64,000 bases of DNA from Craspedostauros australis (lineage: Eukaryota > Bacillariophyta > Bacillariophyceae > Mastogloiales > Achnanthaceae): positions 654,001 through 718,000 of the forward strand of contig JAMXDE010000030.1 of assembly GCA_026770025.1 (NCBI GenBank). Reading direction: 5' to 3'. Below, piece after piece: positions 33,201 to 43,486 of the stretch. How positions within the stretch are numbered: position 1 is the first letter of the stretch; each line of letters starts with the position of its first letter. Position numbers and translations under genes: made by a program. The notes under the pieces are model-generated. The model saw nothing but the letters and a program-made list of their open reading frames with translations. It did not search any database and was not told the origin of the DNA.

Positions 33201-36200
33201 CCATGAAGCGGACGGCCGCTCAGTATGGATGGAAGATTATCGGCGAGATGCCAGTGTGTCGCGACTGCGCGGTCGCGAACGCAAGAGTGAAGAATATTCC
33301 GAAGGCAACCATTCCAAGAGCCACTCGCCGCGGCGAACGGTTCTTCATTGACATTAGTTATACTAAACACATAAGCTTCGGAGATAAACGCTACTGGACC
33401 CTGATCGTGGACGACTGCACGGATCACTGCTGGAGTTTCTTTCTCAAGAACAAGAGTGATCAACCAGGATACATCAAACGATTCATCCAGACGATCAAGT
33501 CACAGACTGGTGACCAACAGATCATCTTCCGAGGTGACAACAGCGGAGAGAACAAATCCACGGAGGATATTCTCATCGATGCAGGACTCAACGTGAAATT
33601 TGAATACACGGCATCGAACACGCCGCAACAGAACGGAAGAGTGGAACGCAAGTTCGCGTACCTCTACACCAAGATTCGCTCCATGCTCAACGGAGCACAG
33701 CTCGACGAAGAGTATAGGCATGGCCTGTGGGCAGCAGCTGCTAGCACTGCCACCGCCATCGCCAACATCACCGTAGCGAAGAACCAGAAGGAGTCACCAC
33801 ATCGACAATTCTTCGGCAACGATCCACCATATGCAGATGCACTCCGCACGTTTGGAGAGGTGGGTGTTGTGAAGACTACCTACGGCGGGATCACCGCCAA
33901 ACTCAAGAACAGAGGAGAAGAGATGGTGTTCATTGGATATGCACACCAACATGCATCAGGGGTCTACAACATGTACAGACCATCGACCAAGTCACTCATC
34001 TGTTCACGGGACATCAAATGGCTCAACCAATCATATGGACAGTTCCGTGGCTGGGCACCAGCACCGAACATATCCAACGAAACAGGAACAACAGACGCAG
34101 ACGGTTTCACAACCATCGGACGAAAGGGAGCAACGCCAAGGACGGCAACGCGTCAAACATCGGAAGCAAAGAGAGTTTCTTTTGCTGACAGCAACAGGTA
34201 CTACATCCTATCAGACAGCGATGATGAGGATAATGAGGACGACGGAGTAGTGACTCAACTAATTCAGAATGACGAGGAAGATCGGAGCGAATCCAATCAT
34301 GAGGATGACGAAATCCTACCCTCCGGCGACGAAGCCGATGACGAGACAGGTGTCACTCCTCCGAACACACCAGCAAGGTCTACACATGACACACCATCTA
34401 GATTTCCACCAAGCAAACCAAATAAGCGTGACACAACTAGAAAGGAGAGGATCCGACGTCACGAAGCACGAGGCAGGAAGGGAGAAGCTAATCCCAAGCC
34501 AACCGCAGGGAAGAGTATTCCCAGAGCTCTGCGCGAGCTCGAAGACTTCAACGAACGAGGTCGAAAGGAAGAAGGCTATGAGAGTGATCCATCATCCAAT
34601 GAGGCAAGTGACGAACTCAGCGACGAGATGATCGACAACTCCAACAACGAAACTACAGATGATGAAGAAATCATGGATGAAGATGAAGAGATCGAGATCA
34701 CTCATCATAGCACAACAGGACTATACGGAATGAATGCAATCATTACCGAATCACCAGCGATCGACATCGGATTGTCGATGCAGGACGAGAACAAGGAACC
34801 AGAGAAGCACATCGAACCTACAACGTTCGACGGAGCCTTCAATCATCCAGATCCCATCCATCGGAAGGGATATCGAGCAGCCATCAAGAAGGAGCTCGAC
34901 TCCATGGATACACGCAAGGTGTATAGCAAGATCAAACGAGACGCCATCCCACGCGGCCGCAGATGCTGCAAGTGCAAATGGGTCTTCAAGCTGAAGCGTG
35001 ACGGCACACATCGAGCGCGGCTCGTTGCATGTGGCTATTCACAAGTCGCAGGAGTAGACTTCCAAGAGCATTATTCACCCGTCATCCATGACGTGACCTA
35101 TCGAGTCATGATGGTGATCATGCTAATCAAGAAGATGGACTGCGCACTCGTCGATGTCGTAACGGCATTCCTACATGGAGACCTCGACGAGGAGATCTAC
35201 ATGAACTGTCCCAACGGAATGGATCATCAACCAGACGAAGCCCTGACCCTACACAAGCCAATCTACGGACTTGTGCAGAGCGCCAGGCAATGGTTCAAGA
35301 TGTTGGTATCGACCCTCAAGAATATCAACTTCGAACAGAGCGCAGCAGACCCGTGCCTGTTCTACAGGAAGACGAACGAAGGAAGCATGATCGTGGCCAT
35401 CTACGTGGACGATTGCTTCTGTTGCGGAGACTCCAAGGCATTGGAGACATTCCTGAAGGACATCCAAGGCAGCAAGTTCAAGGTGACAATCGAGCGCGGA
35501 CTCGGAGACTACCTCAGCTGCAACATCGAACTGAACCATGACAAGACTAGAGCGACATTGCGTCAACCACATCTCATCCGACACCTCATCGAAGAGTTCG
35601 GAACCAAGGTTGAGAAGATGCAACGTTATGGGACACCGGGAACCCCGGGTCAAATCATTGTACGACCATCCGAAGATAACGGACTGCAGAAGGTCGGACC
35701 GGAAGAACATGCCGAATACCGCCGAGGCGTCGGTATGCTACTCTTCCTCATCAAGCACTCGCGACCAGATATCGCGAACCCTGTGAGGGAACTCTCCAAG
35801 GTATTGATCGGGCCCACCAAGGCCGCAATGAAGGAGATGTATCGGATCATCAAGTATGTGATCGATACAAAGGACTATGGATTGAAGATCCATCCAGCGC
35901 GTCCAGATGACGACGGCTGGGACATGGAGCTCTTCTGCGATAGCGAATATGCAGGAGACAAGAACACAAGAATTAGCGTAGGGGGATTCATCCTATACCT
36001 GTGCAAGGTACCAATCCTTTGGCGATCCAAGGCACAGAAGGCCGTCACACTCAGCTCATCCGAAGCAGAATACGTTGCCCTTTCCGAAGCGGCAAAGGAG
36101 ATCTTCTTCGTTGTGCAGCTACTCGAAAGTGTGGGCGTCCCAGTGAAGACACCGATCAAGGTCCGTGTGGACAACATCGGAGCAATCTTCATCGCCAAGA

Positions 36201-36400
36201 ACCCATCGACATCCCAACAATCGCGGCACATCGACGTGCGCCATCACTACGTGAGGAACATGGTAATCAACAAAACCATCGAAATCATTTTTGTCAAATC
36301 CGAGCAGAATACAAGCGACGGATTCACCAAGAACATCAAGGCCGACTTACAACGTGAACATGAGAAGTCGTACCTTGACACATCGAGAACATTCGAATGA
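30230..36400 (+). CDS. Family-A copia Gag-Pol polyprotein, complete (unit A5)
   Basis: 2056 residues in one frame from MSEEEELK to TGA at 36398. Gag: charged N-terminus, then the conserved EDYSAWESQAKAY region near residue 150 and two CCHC knuckles (388-401 and 433-446). An acidic region of unknown role (about 490-830) separates these from the protease, DSGAS at 835. Integrase: HHCC with H981, H986, C1010, C1013, and a DD35E core D1041, D1103, E1139. A second acidic hinge (about 1270-1560) precedes RT, AFLHG at 1646 and YVDD at 1725-1728. RNase H: D1904, E1945, D1982. All catalytic residues are present and both flanking LTRs are complete, so it appears capable of autonomous movement. There is no visible Gag-Pol frameshift, so Gag excess must come from splicing, processing or another route. 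Confidence 0.96.
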   Translation: MSEEEELKDIPLSNPTIKREEGASDTPPREEKEAAAATVLLGADASAIDETEEERSARLHRKEKRILKAIKQEETGVTKSIRTAKQGGKSETPPGGEFVTKTISAQQQAKIEESTTQKQTETKGASAPTTKQRTNMATLANMNKRRIKAPMFSGEQEDYSAWESQAKAYARAQKTRDVMLGKTKVPTVSEIAAATDEDKEAMEEIYELGCDCFSDLILMMDAEKGKGKQAIQYINQCISDDYPEGDAHAAWNVLAEKFRPSDAVTKIKLKRQFNNEKMKRDTDPDIYITQLESLRSRLHDVKYEITDEEMIMQILSTVSMEYKTHVVNLQHQLTFNPELITINTIRGVLRTAYATHRGGKAYVDDFQDSNTKSNDTGFTSTGNFKGTCHNCGVYGHRSANCPERKKPNNKKNNNNNNKMNGKRNKGSGFKGKCNYCGISGHREAECRKKKFNEKKKADEQANTATQGHDKSGHEMVLSAKDMPLCMLVSDDYIEDSFFDNFEYVRSDDEVQDDEIIPEWLSEEPIIHEVDPRREVSYECCFNAHDLIGSYGDEAEMDDEANDSDIEEAMSDDDDDADEGGADEDNEADRGAAPPPPAAGNNRSGIFDEDDSDESEDGNHPDDSFNPNERVVYPGNIDFPPIDDPNRSNYLHRHDTVPYATETALVIQKQLIFDAVMEAGVSLFPGVAQGVLRPIWVNMMGSILSENFRSIEEILANSVVINRILEAAETETIPETDLHYILGGCMRVLLRERPRVHPYDPATGSHRNSTIPSDYAQLPDDMDDGDHHPPYNEDGVHEDDDDGSFNDEIAAAAVEQLHELSTKYKDKVNKDTWLADSGASCHIVNSDAALFNVRHIKSFVQVGDSTKLDSPKMGSIRLKIKQRDNTGHVIRLDDVKYTPKMAVNLFSTNKALYNGYQLGNNGILMDIINGSGTKIVFDRVFPTSNGFITGVQMHSIMPTVDDKACTAIIKNPSKEISAVNLHRMLGHAPLETMKRTAAQYGWKIIGEMPVCRDCAVANARVKNIPKATIPRATRRGERFFIDISYTKHISFGDKRYWTLIVDDCTDHCWSFFLKNKSDQPGYIKRFIQTIKSQTGDQQIIFRGDNSGENKSTEDILIDAGLNVKFEYTASNTPQQNGRVERKFAYLYTKIRSMLNGAQLDEEYRHGLWAAAASTATAIANITVAKNQKESPHRQFFGNDPPYADALRTFGEVGVVKTTYGGITAKLKNRGEEMVFIGYAHQHASGVYNMYRPSTKSLICSRDIKWLNQSYGQFRGWAPAPNISNETGTTDADGFTTIGRKGATPRTATRQTSEAKRVSFADSNRYYILSDSDDEDNEDDGVVTQLIQNDEEDRSESNHEDDEILPSGDEADDETGVTPPNTPARSTHDTPSRFPPSKPNKRDTTRKERIRRHEARGRKGEANPKPTAGKSIPRALRELEDFNERGRKEEGYESDPSSNEASDELSDEMIDNSNNETTDDEEIMDEDEEIEITHHSTTGLYGMNAIITESPAIDIGLSMQDENKEPEKHIEPTTFDGAFNHPDPIHRKGYRAAIKKELDSMDTRKVYSKIKRDAIPRGRRCCKCKWVFKLKRDGTHRARLVACGYSQVAGVDFQEHYSPVIHDVTYRVMMVIMLIKKMDCALVDVVTAFLHGDLDEEIYMNCPNGMDHQPDEALTLHKPIYGLVQSARQWFKMLVSTLKNINFEQSAADPCLFYRKTNEGSMIVAIYVDDCFCCGDSKALETFLKDIQGSKFKVTIERGLGDYLSCNIELNHDKTRATLRQPHLIRHLIEEFGTKVEKMQRYGTPGTPGQIIVRPSEDNGLQKVGPEEHAEYRRGVGMLLFLIKHSRPDIANPVRELSKVLIGPTKAAMKEMYRIIKYVIDTKDYGLKIHPARPDDDGWDMELFCDSEYAGDKNTRISVGGFILYLCKVPILWRSKAQKAVTLSSSEAEYVALSEAAKEIFFVVQLLESVGVPVKTPIKVRVDNIGAIFIAKNPSTSQQSRHIDVRHHYVRNMVINKTIEIIFVKSEQNTSDGFTKNIKADLQREHEKSYLDTSRTFE

Positions 36401-36420
36401 CCGAATGCACATAGGAAGGG

Positions 36421-37213
36421 TGTCGAGATGTACATGTGAGTATATGTCAAGATGTACGTGTATATGTGCATCGTTCACCCGTTATTCTCTCATACGCACT
36501 TGGACGGTATAACTATACTCGTGTCGATAGTATGCTGTGATTCGTCAGAATTACAGAGGAAACGGAACACACAAAAAGGGGCAAGATTTCTGGAAGAAAT
36601 TTGCAAATAACGATTTCTGGAAGAATCAGAAGATCGTCCGTCCATGCATCAATGGTACCAAGAGAATCTCGAGGTACTTCCCAACTAAACCTCAGATGAC
36701 GATATCATCTGACAGACTACTGCATCACCAATGGAACGTGACATCTGGAGAGCAGAAGGACGCCTACTGACGTTGACAGGATGTCATCGTGTCACCACGT
36801 CGACAGCTGTCTCCAAGTCAGAGCAGGAGGCGAAGATACGATGACCCATGAAGATCATGGATACTGAAGGTGAACTTCAAATGGTAAGTACTCATGGAGT
36901 AGAAGCCAGTACTGAATGAACAGAGTGTCGAATGCGGAGTACGCATCGAACACGAAGCATCGTGTAGCACGAGCACATGATGGTGAGAGAGAGAGAGAGA
37001 GAATACAGAGAGGAGCGAGAGAGGATCTCGCATACCGACTCATAGTCGGAGACCGAATCTACGAAACAGATTGAAGCGCCGAGAGCATCGGGCAAGAGAA
37101 CGGGCGTACACCGAGAGCATCGGAGTGGCCAAGTAATGAAATAGCAAACAGACGACTATCAACCAACACCATCTTCCACGATTGTAGGTTACCGTGCGCG
37201 GAACTTGCCAACA
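36421..37213 (+). repeat. Family-A hybrid LTR shared by units A5 and A6
   Basis: 793 bp. It is preceded by the A5 purine tract (AGGAAGGG) and followed by the primer-site palindrome of A6, so it has both 3' and 5' LTR context. Its left part carries the diagnostic bases of the 29355 LTR and its right part those of the 43487 LTR. The switch falls between about 36808 and 36947. Confidence 0.93.
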
Positions 37214-37225
37214 CGTTTATAAACG
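37214..37225 (+). promoter_or_regulatory. Palindrome CGTTTATAAACG at primer-binding-site position, unit A6
   Basis: It follows the hybrid LTR directly and is the same as in A3 and A5. Confidence 0.6.
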
Positions 37226-37295
37226 ATAGATCAGGGCGAGCCCGCGAATCGTATCGTGCGAGGAAGACGAACATCATTCAAGAGCAGCAGGCTGA

Positions 37296-40200
37296 ATGAG
37301 CGAGGAAGAGGAATTGAATGACATCCCTCTGTCCAATCCGACTATCAAGAGAGAAGAAGGTGCGAGTGAGACTCCACCACGAGAAGAGAAGGAAGCAGCC
37401 GCGGCTACTGTCCTATCAGGCGCAGACGCAAGCGCGATCGACGAGACCGAAGAAGAACGGTCTGCAAGACTACATCGTAAGGAGAAGAGGATTCTCAAGG
37501 CGATCAAGCAAGAGGAGACTGGTGTGACGAAGAGCATTCGCACAGCCAAACAGGGTGGGAAAAGTGAGACACCACCAGGAGGAGAATTTGTGAGCAAATC
37601 AGTCCTCGCGAAACAACAAGCGAAAATCGAAAAAGTGACAACACAGAAACAGACGGAAATCAAGGGCGCGAGCGCACCAACGACGAAACAACGAACCAAC
37701 ATGGCGACATCAGCCAACGTGAACAAGCGACGCATCAAGGCGCCAATGTTCAGCGGTGAACAGGAAGACTACAGCGCATGGGAGTCCCAAGCGAAGGCAT
37801 ACGCTCGTGCACAGAAGACGAGAGACGTGATGTTGGGCAAGACCAAGGTGCCAACAGTGAGTGAGATCGCGGCAGCCACCGATGAAGACAAGGAAGCGAT
37901 GGAGGAAATCTACGAGCTGGGATGCGACTGCTTCAGCGATCTGATCCTCATGATGGATGCAGAGAAAGGAAAAGGCAAGCAGGCCATCCAATACATCAAC
38001 CAATGCGTCTCCGACGACTACCCTGAAGGAGACGCACACGCAGCGTGGAACGTTCTCGCGGAGAAGTTCCGACCATCCGACGCGGTGACGAAGATCAAAC
38101 TCAAGCGCCAATTTAACAACGAAAAGATGAAGAGAGACACGGACCCCGACATCTACATCACGCAACTCGAGAGTCTACGATCGCGTCTCCACGATGTCAA
38201 GTATGAGATCTCGGACGAGGAAATGATCATGCAAATCCTCAGCACGGTGAGCAACGAATACAAAACCCACGTCGTGAACCTTCAACATCAACTCACGTTC
38301 AATCCGGAACTGGTCACCATCAACACGATCAGAGGAGTACTCCGCACTGCATACGCCACACACAGAGGAGGCAAAGCATACGTCGACGACTTCCAAGACA
38401 GTAACACGAAGAGCAACGACACCGGCTTCACAAGCACCGGTAACTTCAAGGGTACTTGTCACAACTGTGGCGTGTATGGCCATAGATCCGCCGATTGCCC
38501 AGAACGCAAGAAACCGAACAACAAGAAAAACAACAACAACAACAACAAGATGAACGGAAAGCGCAACAAGGGAAGCGGCTTCAAGGGCAAGTGCAACTAC
38601 TGCGGTATCTCTGGACATCGCGAGGCGGAGTGCCGAAAGAAGAAGTTCAACGAGAAGAAGAAGGCCGACGAACAGGCCAACACAGCAACGCAAGGACACG
38701 ACAAGAGCGGGCACGAGATGGTACTCTCTGCGAAGGACATGCCGCTCTGCATGTTGGTGTCCGACGACTACATCGAAGACTCCTTCTTCGATAACTTCGA
38801 ATACGTCAGGAGTGACGACGAAGTACAGGATGATGAGATCATCCCGGAGTGGCTCAGCGAGGAGCCAATCATCCACGAGGTGGATCCAAGACGCGAAGTG
38901 AGCTACGAATGCTGCTTCAACGCGCACGACCTGATCGGTTCATACGGCGACGAAGCTGAGATGGACGACGAGGCCAACGATAGCGACATCGAAGAGGCCA
39001 TGAGCGATGACGACGACGACGCCGACGAGGACGGCGCAGACGAAGACAATGAGGCGGACCGCGGCGCGGCGCCTCCTCCTCCAGCGGCGGGGAACAACAG
39101 ATCGGGCATCTTCGATGAGGATGACAGCGACGAATCCGAGGACGGCAATCATCCAGACGACAGCTTCAATCCAAACGAGCGTGTCGTGTACCCAGGGAAT
39201 ATTGACTTCCCACCAATCGAGGATCCCAACAGGTCCAACTACCTCCATCGTCATGACACCATCCCATATGCAACAGAAACAGCATTGGTGATCCAGAAGC
39301 AACTCATCTTCGATGCAGTGATGGAAGCAGGAGTGAGCCTATTCCCAGGAATCGAACGAGGAGTACTCAGACCGATATGGGTCAACATGATGGGATCCAT
39401 CCTATCCGAGAACTTCAGATCGATTGAAGAGATTCTCGCCAATTCGGTTGTGATCAATCGCATACTGGAAGCAGCCGAGACAGAGACGATCCCAGAGACG
39501 GATCTTCATTACATCCTTGGAGGATGTATGCGCGTACTCTTACGCGAACGACCACGGGTCCATCCATACGATCCAGCCACAGGATCTCATCGGAACAGTA
39601 CGATTCCATCGGACTACGCACAACTACCCGATGACATGGATGACGGAGATCATCATCCTCCATACAACGAAGATGGAGTTCACGAAGACGATGATGATGG
39701 CAGCTTCAACGACGAGATAGCTGCAGCAGCTGTGGAGCAACTCCACGAGCTGAGCACCAAGTACAAGGACAAGGTCAACAAGGACACCTGGCTCGCCGAC
39801 AGCGGAGCTTCGTGTCACATCGTCAATTCAGACGCCGCTCTTTTCAACGTGCGGCACATCAAGTCCTTCGTCCAAGTGGGAGACAGTACGAAGCTGGATT
39901 CTCCCAAGATGGGATCCATTCGCTTGAAAGTCAAGCAGCGAGACAACACTGGCCACATCATCCGGCTCGATGACGTGAAGTACACACCAAAAATGGCGGT
40001 GAACCTTTTCTCCACGAACAAGGCTCTGTACAACGGTTACCAGCTTGGTAGCAACGGTATTCTGATGGACATCATCAACGGATCCGGAATGAAGATCGTA
40101 TTCGACCGAGTCTTCCCCACATCCAACGGGTTCATCACGGGAGTGCAGATGCATCCCATCATGCCAACAGACGACGACAAGGCTTGCACAGCCATCGTCA

Positions 40201-43200
40201 AGAATCCATCCAAAGAGATCAGCGCGGTGAACCTGCACCGAATGCTCGGGCACGCGCCACTCGAGACCATGAAGCGGACGGCCGCTCAGTACGGATGGAA
40301 AATCATCGGCGAGATGCCGGTATGTCGTGACTGCGCGGTCGCGAACGCAAGAATGAAGAATATTCCGAAGGCAACCATTCCAAGAGCTACTCGCCGCGGC
40401 GAACGGTTCTTTATTGACATTAGTTACACTAAACACATAAGCTTCGGAGATAAACGCTACTGGACCCTGATCGTGGACGACTGCACGGATCACTGCTGGA
40501 GTTTCTTTCTCAAGAACAAGAGTGATCAACCAGGGTACATCAAACGATTCGTTCAAACGATCAAGTCACAGACTGGTGACCAACAGATCATCTTCCGAGG
40601 TGACAACAGCGGAGAGAACAAATCCACGGAGGATATTCTCATCGATGCAGGACTCAACGTGAAATTCGAATACACGGCATCGAACACGCCGCAACAGAAC
40701 GGAAGAGTGGAACGCAAGTTCGCGTACCTCTACACCAAGATTCGCTCCATGCTCAACGGAGCACAGCTCGATGAAGAGTATAGGCATGGCCTGTGGGCAG
40801 CAGCTGCTAGCACTGCCACCGCCATCGCCAACATCACCGTAGCGAAGAACCAGAGAGAGTCACCACATCGACAATTCTTCGGCAACGATCCACCATATGC
40901 GGACGCGCTCCGCACGTTTGGAGAGGTGGGTGTTGTGAAGACTACCTACGGCGGGATTACCGCGAAACTCAAGAACAGAGGAGAAGAGATGGTGTTCATT
41001 GGATATGCACACCAACATGCATCAGGGGTCTACAACATGTACAGACCATCGACCAAGTCACTCATCTGTTCACGGGACATCAAATGGCTCAACCAATCAT
41101 ACGGACAGTTCCGTGGCTGGGCACCAGCACCGAACATATCCAACGAAACAGGAACAACGGACGCAGACGGCTTCACAACCATCGGACGGAAGGGAGCAAC
41201 GCCAAGGACGGCAACGCGTCAAACATCGGAAGCGAAGAGAGTATCTTTCGCTGACAGCAACAGGTACTACATCCTATCAGACAGCGATGATGAGGATAAT
41301 GAGGACGACGGAGTAGTGACTCAACTAATCCAGAATGACGAGGAAGATCGGAGCGAATCCAATCATGAGGATGACGAAATCCTACCCTCCGGCGACGAAG
41401 CCGATGACGAGACAGGTGTCACTCCTCCGAACACACCAGCGAGGTCTACACATGATACACCATCCAGATCTCCACCGAGCAAGCCAAACAAGCGTGACAT
41501 AGCTAGAAAGGAGAGGATCCGACGTCACGAAGCACGAGGCAGGAAGGGAGAAGCTAATCCCAAGCCAACCGCAGGGAAGAGTATTCCCAGAGCTCTGCGC
41601 GAGCTCGAAGACTTCAACGAACGAGGTCGAAAGGAAGAAGGCTATGAGAGTGATCCATCATCCAATGAGGAAAGTGATGAACTCAGCGACGAGATGATCG
41701 ACAACTCCAACAACGAAACTACAGATGATGAAGAAATCGAAGATGAAGATGAAGAGATCGAGATCACTCATCATAGCACAACAGGACTATACGGAATGAA
41801 TGCAATCATTACCGAATCACCAGCGATCGACATCGGATTGTCGATGCAGGACGAGAACAAGGAACCAGAGAAGCACATCGAACCTACAACGTTCGACGGA
41901 GCCTTCAATCACCCAGATCCTATCCATCGGAAGGGATATCGAGCAGCCATCAAGAAGGAGTTCGACTCCATGGATACACGCAAGGTGTATAGCAAGATCA
42001 AACGAGACGCCATCCCACGCGGCCGCAGATGCTGCAAGTGCAAATGGGTCTTCAAGCTGAAGCGTGACGGCACACATCGAGCACGGCTCGTTGCATGTGG
42101 CTATTCACAAGTCGCAGGAGTAGACTTCCAAGAACATTACTCACCCGTCATTCATGACGTGACCTATCGGGTCATGATGGTGATCATGCTAATCAAGAAG
42201 ATGGACTGCGCACTCGTCGATGTCGTAACGGCATTCCTACATGGAGACCTCGACGAGGAGATCTACATGAACTGTCCCAACGGGATGGATCATCAACCAG
42301 ACGAAGCCCTGACCCTACACAAGCCAATCTACGGACTTGTACAGAGCGCCAGGCAATGGTTCAAGATGTTGGTATCGACCCTCAAGAATATCAACTTCGA
42401 ACAGAGCGCAGCAGACCCGTGCCTGTTCTACAGGAAGACGAACGAAGGAAGCATGATCGTGGCCATCTACGTGGACGATTGCTTCTGTTGCGGAGACTCC
42501 AAGGCACTGGAGACATTCCTGAAGGATATCCAAGGCAGCAAGTTCAAGGTGACAATCGAGCGCGGACTCGGAGACTACCTCAGCTGCAACATCGAACTGA
42601 ACCATGACAAGACTAGAGCGACATTGCGTCAACCACATCTCATCCGACACCTAATCGAAGAGTTCGGAACCAAGGTTGAGAAGATGCAACGCTATGGGAC
42701 ACCGGGAACCCCGGGTCAAATCATTGTACGACCATCCGAAGATAACGGACTGCAGAAGGTCGGACCGGAAGAACATGCCGAATACCGCCGAGGCGTCGGT
42801 ATGCTACTCTTCCTCATCAAGCACTCGCGACCGGATATCGCGAACCCTGTGAGGGAACTCTCCAAGGTATTGATCGGGCCCACCAAGGCTGCAATGAAGG
42901 AGATGTATCGGATCATCAAGTATGTGATCGATACAAAGGACTATGGATTGAAGATCCATCCAGCGCGTCCAGATGACGACGGCTGGGACATGGAGCTCTT
43001 CTGCGATAGCGAATATGCAGGAGACAAGAACACAAGAATCAGCGTAGGGGGATTCATCCTACACCTGTGCAAGGTACCAATCCTTTGGCGATCCAAGGCA
43101 CAGAAGGCCGTCACACTCAGCTCATCCGAAGCAGAATACGTTGCCCTTTCCGAAGCGGCAAAGGAGATCTTCTTCGTTGTGCAGCTACTCGAAAGTGTGG

Positions 43201-43466
43201 GCATCCCAGTGAAGACACCGATCAAGGTCCGCGTGGACAACATCGGAGCAATCTTCATCGCCAAGAACCCATCAACATCCCAACAATCGCGGCACATAGA
43301 CGTGCGCCATCACTACGTGAGGAACATGGTAATCAACAAAACCATCGAAATCATTTTTGTCAAATCCGAGCAGAACACAAGCGACGTATTCACCAAGAAC
43401 ATCAAGGCCGACTTGCAACGTGAACATGAGAAGTCGTACCTTGACACATCGAGAACATTCGAATGA
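37296..43466 (+). CDS. Family-A copia Gag-Pol polyprotein, complete (unit A6)
   Basis: 2056 residues, collinear with A5 and without stops or frameshifts. Zinc knuckles, protease DSGAS, integrase HHCC and DD35E, RT YVDD and the RNase H acids are all present at the same positions as in A5. Differences from A5 are scattered, with a cluster around residues 100-125 of Gag (SKSVLAKQQAKIEKV versus TKTISAQQQAKIEES). Near the C-terminus a Gly that is conserved in the other copies is Val (SDVFTKN). The differences show that A5 and A6 are separate lineages joined in tandem, not a fresh duplication of one unit. Confidence 0.96.
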   Translation: MSEEEELNDIPLSNPTIKREEGASETPPREEKEAAAATVLSGADASAIDETEEERSARLHRKEKRILKAIKQEETGVTKSIRTAKQGGKSETPPGGEFVSKSVLAKQQAKIEKVTTQKQTEIKGASAPTTKQRTNMATSANVNKRRIKAPMFSGEQEDYSAWESQAKAYARAQKTRDVMLGKTKVPTVSEIAAATDEDKEAMEEIYELGCDCFSDLILMMDAEKGKGKQAIQYINQCVSDDYPEGDAHAAWNVLAEKFRPSDAVTKIKLKRQFNNEKMKRDTDPDIYITQLESLRSRLHDVKYEISDEEMIMQILSTVSNEYKTHVVNLQHQLTFNPELVTINTIRGVLRTAYATHRGGKAYVDDFQDSNTKSNDTGFTSTGNFKGTCHNCGVYGHRSADCPERKKPNNKKNNNNNNKMNGKRNKGSGFKGKCNYCGISGHREAECRKKKFNEKKKADEQANTATQGHDKSGHEMVLSAKDMPLCMLVSDDYIEDSFFDNFEYVRSDDEVQDDEIIPEWLSEEPIIHEVDPRREVSYECCFNAHDLIGSYGDEAEMDDEANDSDIEEAMSDDDDDADEDGADEDNEADRGAAPPPPAAGNNRSGIFDEDDSDESEDGNHPDDSFNPNERVVYPGNIDFPPIEDPNRSNYLHRHDTIPYATETALVIQKQLIFDAVMEAGVSLFPGIERGVLRPIWVNMMGSILSENFRSIEEILANSVVINRILEAAETETIPETDLHYILGGCMRVLLRERPRVHPYDPATGSHRNSTIPSDYAQLPDDMDDGDHHPPYNEDGVHEDDDDGSFNDEIAAAAVEQLHELSTKYKDKVNKDTWLADSGASCHIVNSDAALFNVRHIKSFVQVGDSTKLDSPKMGSIRLKVKQRDNTGHIIRLDDVKYTPKMAVNLFSTNKALYNGYQLGSNGILMDIINGSGMKIVFDRVFPTSNGFITGVQMHPIMPTDDDKACTAIVKNPSKEISAVNLHRMLGHAPLETMKRTAAQYGWKIIGEMPVCRDCAVANARMKNIPKATIPRATRRGERFFIDISYTKHISFGDKRYWTLIVDDCTDHCWSFFLKNKSDQPGYIKRFVQTIKSQTGDQQIIFRGDNSGENKSTEDILIDAGLNVKFEYTASNTPQQNGRVERKFAYLYTKIRSMLNGAQLDEEYRHGLWAAAASTATAIANITVAKNQRESPHRQFFGNDPPYADALRTFGEVGVVKTTYGGITAKLKNRGEEMVFIGYAHQHASGVYNMYRPSTKSLICSRDIKWLNQSYGQFRGWAPAPNISNETGTTDADGFTTIGRKGATPRTATRQTSEAKRVSFADSNRYYILSDSDDEDNEDDGVVTQLIQNDEEDRSESNHEDDEILPSGDEADDETGVTPPNTPARSTHDTPSRSPPSKPNKRDIARKERIRRHEARGRKGEANPKPTAGKSIPRALRELEDFNERGRKEEGYESDPSSNEESDELSDEMIDNSNNETTDDEEIEDEDEEIEITHHSTTGLYGMNAIITESPAIDIGLSMQDENKEPEKHIEPTTFDGAFNHPDPIHRKGYRAAIKKEFDSMDTRKVYSKIKRDAIPRGRRCCKCKWVFKLKRDGTHRARLVACGYSQVAGVDFQEHYSPVIHDVTYRVMMVIMLIKKMDCALVDVVTAFLHGDLDEEIYMNCPNGMDHQPDEALTLHKPIYGLVQSARQWFKMLVSTLKNINFEQSAADPCLFYRKTNEGSMIVAIYVDDCFCCGDSKALETFLKDIQGSKFKVTIERGLGDYLSCNIELNHDKTRATLRQPHLIRHLIEEFGTKVEKMQRYGTPGTPGQIIVRPSEDNGLQKVGPEEHAEYRRGVGMLLFLIKHSRPDIANPVRELSKVLIGPTKAAMKEMYRIIKYVIDTKDYGLKIHPARPDDDGWDMELFCDSEYAGDKNTRISVGGFILHLCKVPILWRSKAQKAVTLSSSEAEYVALSEAAKEIFFVVQLLESVGIPVKTPIKVRVDNIGAIFIAKNPSTSQQSRHIDVRHHYVRNMVINKTIEIIFVKSEQNTSDVFTKNIKADLQREHEKSYLDTSRTFE

Positions 43467-43486
43467 CCGAATGCACATAGGAAGGG

